Below, piece by piece: positions 57,513-64,000 of a DNA stretch of 64,000 nucleotides. Made by a program: the position numbers and the translations under genes. The DNA comes from Chromohalobacter canadensis (GTDB lineage: Bacteria; Pseudomonadota; Gammaproteobacteria; Pseudomonadales; Halomonadaceae), in contig NZ_CP140151.1 in NCBI RefSeq assembly GCF_034479555.1, positions 1,550,001 through 1,614,000 on the forward strand. The letters are read 5' to 3'. The notes beneath the pieces are model-generated. The model was not told where the DNA came from, did no database searches, and was given only the letters and a program-made list of their open reading frames with translations. How positions within the stretch are numbered: position 1 is the first letter of the stretch; each line of letters starts with the position of its first letter.

Positions 57513-58367
57513 TCAGGTATTGAGGATCACGCCGCCGTTGAGATGCAGCGTCTGGCCGTTCATGTAGGAAGATTCCTCGCTGGCGAGGTAGACGTAGGCG
57601 GGGCCCATTTCGCTGGGCTGGCCGGCGCGGTCCATGGGCACCTGGCCACCGAAGCCGGCTACCTTGTCCTCGTCGAAACTGGCGGGGATCAGGGGCGTCC
57701 ACACCGGGCCGGGGGCGACGGCGTTGACGCGAATGTCGCGGTCGACCAGTGACATCGCCAGCGAGCGAACCAGGCCCTGGATGGCACCCTTGGTCGCCGT
57801 GTAGTCGATCAGCGTGTCGTTGCCCTTGAAGGCGTTGACCGACGAGGTGGCGATGATGGTGTCGCCCTCGTGCATGTGCGGTAGCGCGTGCTTGGCCATG
57901 TAGAAATGGCTGAAGACGTTGGTCTGGAAGGTCCGCTGCAACTGGTCGTCGGGAATCTGCGTGACGTCGTCCCAGTCATACTGCTCGGCGGCGTTGTTAA
58001 CCAGGATGTTGATCGCGCCAAAGCTCGCCAGCGTCGTGTCGACCACATGGTGGCACAGCATCGGATCGCCGACATCGCCGTGCACCAGGACGCACTCACG
58101 GCCCTCGGCTTCGACCAGCGCCTGGGTATCCTCGGCGTCACGCGTTTCGTTGAGATAGACGACGACGCAATTGGCACCCTCGCGGGCGAAATGCACCGCC
58201 ACGGCGCGACCGATACCGCTGTCGCCGCCGGTGATGATGGCGACCTTACCGTCGAGCTTACCAGTGCCGCGATAACTGTCGCGGATATACTCGGGCTCGG
58301 GCCGCATGACATGTTCATCGCCGGGTTGATCGGCTTGTTCCTGCGCGGGGAAATGTTGCTCACCCAT
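57513..58367 (-). CDS. SDR-family oxidoreductase (general-stress type)
   Basis: 284-aa NAD(P)-dependent short-chain dehydrogenase from MGEQHFPAQEQ with AGGAG upstream (an ATG 11 codons earlier is possible). The cofactor motif TGGDSGIGRAVAVHFAREG (near 46-64), NNAAEQ and the catalytic YTATKGA are present, followed by NAVAPGPVWTPL. The N-terminal tail with many Gln/Glu/Pro residues and PEYIRDSYRGTGKLDGK is that of the YhdF/GSP39-type SDRs. Substrate unknown. It is followed by the iclR remnant. Confidence 0.88.
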   Translation of the reverse strand: MGEQHFPAQEQADQPGDEHVMRPEPEYIRDSYRGTGKLDGKVAIITGGDSGIGRAVAVHFAREGANCVVVYLNETRDAEDTQALVEAEGRECVLVHGDVGDPMLCHHVVDTTLASFGAINILVNNAAEQYDWDDVTQIPDDQLQRTFQTNVFSHFYMAKHALPHMHEGDTIIATSSVNAFKGNDTLIDYTATKGAIQGLVRSLAMSLVDRDIRVNAVAPGPVWTPLIPASFDEDKVAGFGGQVPMDRAGQPSEMGPAYVYLASEESSYMNGQTLHLNGGVILNT

Positions 58368-58550
58368 GACATTCGCTCCTTGAATGGTGGGATATGACAT
58401 TCATTACCATAGAAGTCGCTAGCGCCCAGGCCAAGCGAACCGCACCGGCGGGGTGCCGCATCGTGTTGACTACAAGCAACGGATGAAGCCAACGGCGCGT
58501 ATGCGTACACTACGCGCAGCGACCCCCTGCGCCACTTGCGAGGCTTACCG

Positions 58551-59582
58551 ATGAGTTCCCACCTGCTTTCCGTCGATTCCCTGTCCCGCGATTACGTCGA
58601 GCACCTGATGCAGCTCGCCGGCCGCATGGAGCCCTTCGCCCAGCGGCGCAAGGTAACCCGCGTGCTAGAGGGCGCGGTGCTCGGCAACCTGTTTTTCGAG
58701 GCCAGCACGCGGACCCGCATCAGCTTTCACGCGGCGTTCTCGCGTCTCGGCGGCAGTGTCTGCGATACCACCGGCTTCACCTTCTCGTCGATGGCCAAGG
58801 GAGAGTCCCTCTACGACACCAGCCGCGTGATGGGCGGTTATGTCGATGCTGTCGTCCTGCGCCATCCCGACCAAGGCGCCGTGGCGGAATTCGCCGAGGC
58901 CACGTGTGTTCCGGTGATCAACGGCGGCGACGGCCCCGGCGAGCACCCCAGCCAGGCACTGCTGGATCTGTACACCATCGAGAAGGAATTCACGCGCCTG
59001 GGCAAGCGTCTCGAAGGCGCGCACCTGCTGCTGACCGGCGACCTCAAGCACGGCCGCACCGTGCATTCGCTGATCAAGCTTTTGTCGCTTTTCGACCCGC
59101 TGCGCATCACGCTGGTATCGCCGCCGGGGCTGGAAATGCCGCGTCATTTGATCGACCTGGTCACCTCACGCGGGCATCGCGTAGAGCAGCGCGAGAGTCT
59201 GGCCAACGATTTCGGCGACCTCGACGTGATCTATACCACGCGTATCCAGAAGGAACGCTTCACCGACGAGATGTCGGAGACCTTCGCCGGCATCTCCCAG
59301 GACTTCATCGTCGATCGCGCCTTCCTCGATCAGCGCTGCTCCCCGACCACCATCGTCATGCATCCCCTGCCACGCGACAGCCGCCCCGGCGCCAACGACC
59401 TTAATGTCGACCTCAATGGCGACCCGCGTCTGGCCATCTTCCGCCAGGCGGACAACGGCATTCCCATGCGCATGGCGATCTTCGCCAACCTGCTACAAGT
59501 CGAGGATTATATCGAGCGCGACGCCCAAGACGTGCGCTGGTTCGTGCCGCCGACCTTCGGCGTCGACGACCGCACGCTATAA
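58551..59582 (+). CDS. pyrB: aspartate carbamoyltransferase catalytic subunit
   Basis: Second step of pyrimidine synthesis: carbamoyl phosphate plus aspartate to carbamoyl aspartate. 343 aa from MSSHLLSVDSL, slightly longer than E. coli PyrB (311). The carbamoyl-phosphate motif is FFEASTRTRISFHAAF and SSMAKGESLYDT; aspartate side HPSQALLDLYTI and VMHPLPRDSRPGANDL. The 3' end lies near the convergent LuxR gene. No pyrI is adjacent, so it may be unregulated by PyrI. Confidence 0.93.
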   Translation: MSSHLLSVDSLSRDYVEHLMQLAGRMEPFAQRRKVTRVLEGAVLGNLFFEASTRTRISFHAAFSRLGGSVCDTTGFTFSSMAKGESLYDTSRVMGGYVDAVVLRHPDQGAVAEFAEATCVPVINGGDGPGEHPSQALLDLYTIEKEFTRLGKRLEGAHLLLTGDLKHGRTVHSLIKLLSLFDPLRITLVSPPGLEMPRHLIDLVTSRGHRVEQRESLANDFGDLDVIYTTRIQKERFTDEMSETFAGISQDFIVDRAFLDQRCSPTTIVMHPLPRDSRPGANDLNVDLNGDPRLAIFRQADNGIPMRMAIFANLLQVEDYIERDAQDVRWFVPPTFGVDDRTL

Positions 59583-59613
59583 AGCTGGGGCGCCAACCTG
59601 CAGCGTGCTTAGG

Positions 59614-60441
59614 TTAACGACGCGCCTGCCAGAACAACGCAAACAGCTCCGACTGCGAGTTGATGCCCAGCTTGGCGTAAAGATGTTTCTTGTGGGCGCG
59701 CACGGTTTCCACCGAGATCGTCATGCGCCGGGCGATCTCCTTGGTCGAACTGCCGCCCAGCATGAGCTGGCTGACCTCGCGCTCGCGTTCGGTCAGTGAC
59801 TGATGGGATTCCAGTTCGCGCGGCGCCTGGGGCGATGGATGCCATGGGTGCGGCCCCGGCGGCGTGCCATCTTCGTGTTCGAATTCGAAATGCATGCGCT
59901 GGCGCATCAGTGCCAGCACCCACGGCTGCACCAGACTCAGAAGGCCGAGCGCCTCGGGCGAGTAAGCGCGGGTCGATCCTAACGATAGGCATAGCGTGCG
60001 TTCGGCATCGAGGGGGCAATTGAACTGCACCTCGTCGGCGACGATATTGCGCTGGAAGTAACGCTGGTAGTACTCGGTGTGCTGAAAGCACTGCGGTGCC
60101 ACGTCGGCCAGCGTGTACAATCCCGCACGCGCGTGGTCCCGAGCATCGATATAGAACGGATCAAGCAGATACAGACCGCGCTGATAATCTTGGAACAGCG
60201 CCTCGTCGGCGCCGTCGTCCTCGTCGCTTTCGGCGAGGATGCGCGGCGGCTGTCGATGATGGAAGATCAGCACCACCCAGGTATCGAAGTCGACGTGACG
60301 CCCCAAGGTACGCACCGTGGCCAGCCAGAAATTGGCGCCATCCAGCTTGTCCGCCAAGGCCCCGAAGGCGCGATGCCAGGCCACGCTTTCCAGACCGCTC
60401 GGTACTTCCATCTGCTCGCTATCGTCTGCGTCGCTCATCAT
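59614..60441 (-). CDS. LuxR-type transcriptional regulator
   Basis: 275-aa protein from MMSDADDS with GGAGAG upstream; a longer upstream frame is not supported. The C-terminal LuxR HTH is clear (LTEREREVSQLMLGGSSTKEIARRMTISVETVRAHKKHLYAKLG, about 205-250). The N-terminal 190 residues are an unidentified sensor domain with no receiver Asp and no obvious autoinducer pocket. It is divergent from the nitrilase-family and permease genes and probably controls them. Confidence 0.82.
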   Translation of the reverse strand: MMSDADDSEQMEVPSGLESVAWHRAFGALADKLDGANFWLATVRTLGRHVDFDTWVVLIFHHRQPPRILAESDEDDGADEALFQDYQRGLYLLDPFYIDARDHARAGLYTLADVAPQCFQHTEYYQRYFQRNIVADEVQFNCPLDAERTLCLSLGSTRAYSPEALGLLSLVQPWVLALMRQRMHFEFEHEDGTPPGPHPWHPSPQAPRELESHQSLTEREREVSQLMLGGSSTKEIARRMTISVETVRAHKKHLYAKLGINSQSELFALFWQARR

Positions 60442-60564
60442 CTCGCTCTCCTCGCTCACCCCCAAGGGGTAACCCCGTCGGGGAATAGTCATGCCTGTGT
60501 GATCGCGGATACTGAGGGAGCATCCGAATGACCGCACAGCCACAATGACGCTTCGGAGTTTTTC

Positions 60565-61374
60565 ATGCAGATAGCCTTGGCACAACTGGCCGGGCGCGAG
60601 GGCGATATCGCCCACAACCTCTCGCGCACCCTGGCCTGTCTACGCGACGCCGACCCCGAGACGTCGCTGATCGTCTTTCCCGAAACGCACCTCACCGGCT
60701 TTGCCGAGCCCGGCCACGTCGACGACCGCACGTTGAGCCTCGACGGCGATGAACTCGCCACGCTCATCGCCGCCAGCCGCGAGCATGACACCGCACTTGC
60801 CTTGGGCTTGCTCGAGCGCGATGGCGAGCACGTCTTCAACACCACCGTACTGATCACCCCTGAAGATGGCATTGCGCTGCGCTATCGCAAGGCACACTTA
60901 TGGCCCGACGAGCGCGATCTCGTGGCTCCCGGCGATAGCGTGGGTTGCGTCGAATGGCGCGGCTTTCAGGTCGGTTTGCTGATCTGCTACGACCTGGAGT
61001 TTCCCGAGCCCGCACGCGCACTGGGACAGCTCGGCTGCGACCTGCTGCTGGTCACCAACGGCAACATGGACCCTTACGGCCCCATGCATGCCCGCGCCGC
61101 CCAGGCGCGCGCCCAGGACAATCACTACTTCGTCGCCATGACCAACCGCGCGGGCAAAGGCGCGGGCCTGACCTTCGCCGGCGAAAGCGCGCTGGTGGCC
61201 CCGGACGGCGAGACGCTGTTCCGCGCCGGTCGCGAAGAAAGCGTCACCACGCTGCAACTCGACCCCCAGCGCTTGCAGGACGCACGGCGCGATTACGACT
61301 ACCTGAAGGACTGCCGTATCGGCCTGCAAGGCCAACGCCAGGATACCGACCGAGGCCGCTACTGGCATTTCTAA
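60565..61374 (+). CDS. carbon-nitrogen hydrolase (nitrilase superfamily amidase)
   Basis: 269-aa enzyme with the Glu40-Lys109-Cys141 triad in FPETHLTGF, YRKAHLWPDE and LICYDLEFPE. It starts MQIALAQLAGREGDIAHN and GGAG lies upstream. The fold matches amidases such as carbamoylputrescine amidase or aliphatic amidase; the substrate is not fixed by sequence. The next gene is an amino-acid/polyamine permease, so a nitrogen source taken up by that carrier is a reasonable guess. Confidence 0.87.
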   Translation: MQIALAQLAGREGDIAHNLSRTLACLRDADPETSLIVFPETHLTGFAEPGHVDDRTLSLDGDELATLIAASREHDTALALGLLERDGEHVFNTTVLITPEDGIALRYRKAHLWPDERDLVAPGDSVGCVEWRGFQVGLLICYDLEFPEPARALGQLGCDLLLVTNGNMDPYGPMHARAAQARAQDNHYFVAMTNRAGKGAGLTFAGESALVAPDGETLFRAGREESVTTLQLDPQRLQDARRDYDYLKDCRIGLQGQRQDTDRGRYWHF

Positions 61375-61459
61375 ACCCGAGTCCCGGCCAGCTCCCGGCC
61401 ACCCAGTAACAGTCGCAACAATCACTAAATAGTCGCAACAACCACAACAGGAGGCGACG

Positions 61460-62782
61460 ATGAACCAAATGAAGAAGACCCTCTCCCTGAGCCAGGTCGT
61501 GCTGTTCGGCTTGGCCTACATGACGCCCATCATCGTGCTGGGCACCTTCGGCGTGCTCGCCGTCACCACGGAGGGCGCCGTCTCGGGCGCCTACTTGGCG
61601 GCGCTGATCGCCATGCTGTTCACCGCGCATAGCTACGGGCGCATGGCGAGTGCTTACCCGGTGGCCGGCTCGGCTTATGCCTACGTGCGCCACGCCATCG
61701 ACGACCGCCTGGGCTTCATCGCCGGGTGGGCGATCCTGCTCGATTACCTGTTTCTGCCCATGGTGATCTGGCTGATCGGCGCCGCCTATCTGCACTCGGC
61801 CTTCCCGGCGATACCCACGCCGTTATGGCTACTGGCCTTCATCGCCGTCACCACCACGATCAACATCCTCGGCCTCAAGCTGGCGAGTGCGGTCAACAGC
61901 GTGATGATGCTGGTGCAGATCCTGGTGTTGGTCGCCTTCGTAGGGCTAAGCATGCATTACGTGCTGGGCGACCCCAGCCAGCCCTTCTGGAGCCTGACGC
62001 CGTTTTTGGGCGCCGACTCCACCGCGACCCTGCCGGTGCTGATGGCGGGTGCCGCCGTGGCCTGCTACTCCTTTCTGGGCTTCGATGCCGTTACCACGCT
62101 GACCGAGGAAACCAAGGATCCGCAGCGTACCCTGCCACGCGCCATCCTGTTGATCACCTTGATCGGGGGACTGATCTTCGTGGTGGTGTCGTATTTCGTG
62201 CAGCTCGCCGCACCGGGGCATGACTTCGCCAACCCCGATGCCGCCGCCTACGAGATCGCGCGCAACATCGGCGGCGACATCTTCGTCTCGATCTTCTTGA
62301 TCGGGCTGGTGGTCGGCCAGTTCGCCTCCGGCATCGCCGCCCAGGCCAGCGGCGCGCGCCTGCTCTACGCCATGGGCCGCGACGATGTGCTTCCCAAGCG
62401 CTGGTTGGGCAAACTAAGCCGCTTCGGCACGCCGCTGGGAGGGCTGGTGTTCAGCGGCCTGGTCGCCTTGCTGGCACTGACCATGGACGTGCTCTCGGCA
62501 GCATCCTTCATTAACTTCGGTGCCTTCCTGGCCTTCGCCCTGGTCAACCTCTCGGTGATCTTCCACTACTACCTGAAGGAACGCCGCCGCAGCGGGCTGG
62601 ATACGTTGTGGTTCCTGATCTGCCCGTTGATCGGCCTGGGCGCGATACTGTGGCTGATGGCGAGCCTGGATCACCTAGCGATCATGCTGGGCAGTGCGTG
62701 GCTATTGTGCGGCCTGGCGTGGCTGACCTGGCTGACGCGTGGCTTCAGCCGCCCCACGCCGGAGCTGAACTTGGAGAGTTAA
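61460..62782 (+). CDS. APC-superfamily amino-acid or polyamine permease
   Basis: 440-aa inner-membrane transporter with twelve helices. APC marks are the GAYLAALIAMLFTAHSYGRMASAYPVAGSAYAYV region near 40 (glycine-rich helix 1) and FLGFDAVTTLTEETKDPQRTLPRAI near 210. It looks like PuuP-type putrescine importers. A perfect AGGAGG sits before the ATG. It is downstream of the amidase gene by 85 bases, probably one transcript. Confidence 0.85.
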   Translation: MNQMKKTLSLSQVVLFGLAYMTPIIVLGTFGVLAVTTEGAVSGAYLAALIAMLFTAHSYGRMASAYPVAGSAYAYVRHAIDDRLGFIAGWAILLDYLFLPMVIWLIGAAYLHSAFPAIPTPLWLLAFIAVTTTINILGLKLASAVNSVMMLVQILVLVAFVGLSMHYVLGDPSQPFWSLTPFLGADSTATLPVLMAGAAVACYSFLGFDAVTTLTEETKDPQRTLPRAILLITLIGGLIFVVVSYFVQLAAPGHDFANPDAAAYEIARNIGGDIFVSIFLIGLVVGQFASGIAAQASGARLLYAMGRDDVLPKRWLGKLSRFGTPLGGLVFSGLVALLALTMDVLSAASFINFGAFLAFALVNLSVIFHYYLKERRRSGLDTLWFLICPLIGLGAILWLMASLDHLAIMLGSAWLLCGLAWLTWLTRGFSRPTPELNLES

Positions 62783-62804
62783 TCATTCAAGATTAATAGC
62801 TAAG

Positions 62805-62839
62805 CGCACCCGCGACCGGCCCCAGGCCGGTCGCGGTGC
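62805..62839. terminator. bidirectional terminator between APC permease and ruvX
   Basis: CCGCGACCGGCC type stem: 62810-62821 pairs with 62825-62836 (12 bp perfect, 3-nt loop), extended by GCAC/GTGC with a bulge. It lies between convergent genes. Confidence 0.78.
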
Positions 62840-62840
62840 A

Positions 62841-63287
62841 TCATGGCATGCGTTGCAGGAAGGTGTCGTCGGCGAAAAAGCTTTCCAGGATCAACTGCGC
62901 GGCGATGCCGTCCACGCCATCGTCGCGATAGTTGCCCCGGTGCCCGGCGTCGCGGGCGATGCGTTTGGCGGCGCGCGTGGAGCCGCGCTCGTCGAACACT
63001 TCCACCGGTTTGCCGAAGCGCCCATGCAGGCGGTTACCAAACTTGCGCGCGCGCTGGCTCATGTCCGACTCGGTGCCGTCCATGTTGAGGGGCAGCCCCA
63101 CCACCAGCAGATCCGGCTCCCATTCTTTGAGTAACTGGCCGATCTGCTGCCACTCGGGAATCCCGTTACGCGCGGGCAACGGCGCCAGGGCCGTAGCACT
63201 GCCCAGCATTTCGTTACCTACCGCCACGCCGATGCGCCGCGTGCCGTAGTCGAAGGCCAGTACCAGCCGTTGCCCTGCCTCGGCCAT
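62841..63287 (-). CDS. ruvX: Holliday-junction resolvase-like protein RuvX (YqgF)
   Basis: 148-aa RNase H-like protein; E. coli YqgF functions in 16S rRNA 5' processing. The catalytic Asp motif is FDYGTRRIGVAVGN; further blocks are VVGLPLNMDGTESDMS and FDERGSTRAAKRIARD. Overlaps the yqgE stop by one base, so the two are translated together. Confidence 0.94.
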   Translation of the reverse strand: MAEAGQRLVLAFDYGTRRIGVAVGNEMLGSATALAPLPARNGIPEWQQIGQLLKEWEPDLLVVGLPLNMDGTESDMSQRARKFGNRLHGRFGKPVEVFDERGSTRAAKRIARDAGHRGNYRDDGVDGIAAQLILESFFADDTFLQRMP

Positions 63288-63844
63288 CAGGAATGTCCCG
63301 CCTCACGCGTCATCAAGTTCAGATCGACGCCCAAGATACCCGCCGCCGCGTTCAGGCGTTGTTCGGCATGCACGTCGAAGAGGATCGAAGCGTCGCCTTC
63401 CACCGTCAGCCAAGTGTTCTGCTTGAGCTCATCCTCGAGCTGGCCTGCCTGCCAGGCGGTGCAACCCAGACAGACGATGAAGTCTTCGGGGCCCCGGCCC
63501 TCGGCGATGGCCTTGAGCATATCCATGGAGGTCGTCAGGGCGAGGTCGTCAGCGACCTGCAGGCTGGAATCCCAGGGCAGGTTCGAGCCGCGATGCAGAA
63601 TGAAACCGCGATCCTTGTGGACCGGGCCGCCATAGTGAACCGGCAAGTCACGCTGCAGGCACTCCGAGGCATCCAGTTCGAGTTGCTCGAGCAGGGCATC
63701 TAGCGTCAGCTCCATGGGGCGATTGACGATCACGCCCATGGTGCCGTTGTCGTCATGGTCACACAGGTAAGTCAACGTCCCCTTGAAGTTAGGGTCGTCG
63801 AGATGCGGCATCGCCAGCAGAAAATGATGCTTCAAGCTTTGCAT
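63287..63844 (-). CDS. yqgE: UPF0301 protein YqgE (AlgH family)
   Basis: 185-aa cytoplasmic protein of unknown role (AlgH in Pseudomonas, where it affects alginate). Family marks are FLLAMPHLDDPNFKGTLTYLCDHDDNGTMGVIVNRPM near 8-44, VHYGGPVHKDRGFILH and the tail CLGCTAWQAGQLEDEL. Pairing with ruvX is conserved in gammaproteobacteria. The start lies inside the next, opposite gene candidate. Confidence 0.94.
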   Translation of the reverse strand: MQSLKHHFLLAMPHLDDPNFKGTLTYLCDHDDNGTMGVIVNRPMELTLDALLEQLELDASECLQRDLPVHYGGPVHKDRGFILHRGSNLPWDSSLQVADDLALTTSMDMLKAIAEGRGPEDFIVCLGCTAWQAGQLEDELKQNTWLTVEGDASILFDVHAEQRLNAAAGILGVDLNLMTREAGHS

Positions 63845-64000
63845 GAGCCTCCCGGGCGTCGAGGCGCGTCCCGCCTCTCGCTTACGCCGAAATTGGTGCT
63901 TGTCGCAGCGATTGTATCACTGCCCCTGCTGAACCTCGCCATCGTGGGATGGCAAGCGGCGCTCAAAAGCGCCGGGCAATGGCGTCCATCAACAATCCAC
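63824..64000 (+). CDS. N-terminal part of an unidentified membrane-anchored protein, cut by window end
   Basis: An open frame from ATG at 63824 (further ATG at 63827, TTG at 63839) runs to the edge. It reads a positively charged start (EPPGRRGASRLSLTPK) and one hydrophobic segment (LVLVAAIVSLPLLNLAIVGW), typical of a signal anchor. A TonB-like protein lies next to yqgE-ruvX in Pseudomonas, so TonB is a guess from gene order only. It overlaps the yqgE start, so the real start may be further on. Confidence 0.4.
   Translation, partial: MMLQALHEPPGRRGASRLSLTPKLVLVAAIVSLPLLNLAIVGWQAALKSAGQWRPSTIH

Noticed and set aside
1..64000. tRNA, rRNA, riboswitch and CRISPR features
   Set aside because: None could be recognised by reading; a covariance-model scan would be needed to exclude them fully. 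Regions checked in particular: upstream of ribA (FMN), the TonB receptor (cobalamin) and the BHMT-like gene (SAM).

Overview
The window is a high-GC, densely packed stretch of chromosome that looks like a moderately halophilic gammaproteobacterium of the Halomonadaceae (Chromohalobacter or Halomonas type). This is inferred from gene families and gene order, not from a marker gene: no rRNA or tRNA gene was seen. About 59 protein-coding loci are supported, one IS5-family insertion sequence is complete, and no CRISPR array or prophage is visible.

Layout. 1-7969: the end of an amino-acid ABC importer, then speE, a hemE/DCC/VanZ operon, ribA, a hemolysin III protein and an ABC exporter. 7980-8891: an IS5-type element sits exactly between two convergent genes. 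8891-11885: a DUF421 protein and a nucleoside uptake pair (CNT permease plus Tsx/OmpK channel). 11985-15477: a small exported protein, a heterodimeric SMR efflux pair with a divergent TetR regulator, a hydrolase and a methyltransferase. 15518-18142: a two-component system divergent from a periplasmic 5-hydroxyisourate hydrolase, with an HprR/CusR-like box between them. 18226-23795: djlA, the xseB-ispA-dxs isoprenoid operon and serA.

23973-33292 is a histidine utilisation locus: hutC, a YjiH-family membrane protein, then divergently hutI-hutG-hutU-hutH and an NhaC-family transporter. Two identical 12-bp palindromes lie between the divergent arms. 33361-41766 holds a strong terminator, a tiny lipoprotein, a TonB-dependent receptor, trhO, an AlbA/RecG-like gene broken by a nonsense codon and carrying 21-bp tandem repeats, chrA, and a DUF2243/CtaG pair. 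41795-50011 is a purine-ring (ureide) catabolism island: allA, allE, puuE, hpxA-type racemase, two NCS1 permeases (one frameshifted), a GntR/FCD regulator, uraH and uraD. Four TTGTATACAA-like sites lie in its two divergent promoters. Together uraH, uraD, puuE, allE and allA cover 5-hydroxyisourate to glyoxylate, except that no urate oxidase or allantoate amidohydrolase is in the window.

50123-57494: an IclR regulator, a betaine-homocysteine-methyltransferase-like gene and a UgpBAEC/Mal-type sugar or glycerophosphate ABC importer. The 3' end of the iclR gene recurs as remnants on both sides of the importer, which suggests assembly by duplication and recombination. 57513-64000: an SDR oxidoreductase, pyrB, a LuxR-type regulator divergent from a nitrilase-family amidase and an APC permease, then ruvX, yqgE and the start of an unidentified membrane-anchored protein.

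No clearly new defence or biosynthetic system was found. The most interesting items are the regulatory sites shared within the ureide and hut loci, the HprR-like box, the iclR remnants, the NCS1 frameshift and the IS insertion that reuses stop codons.
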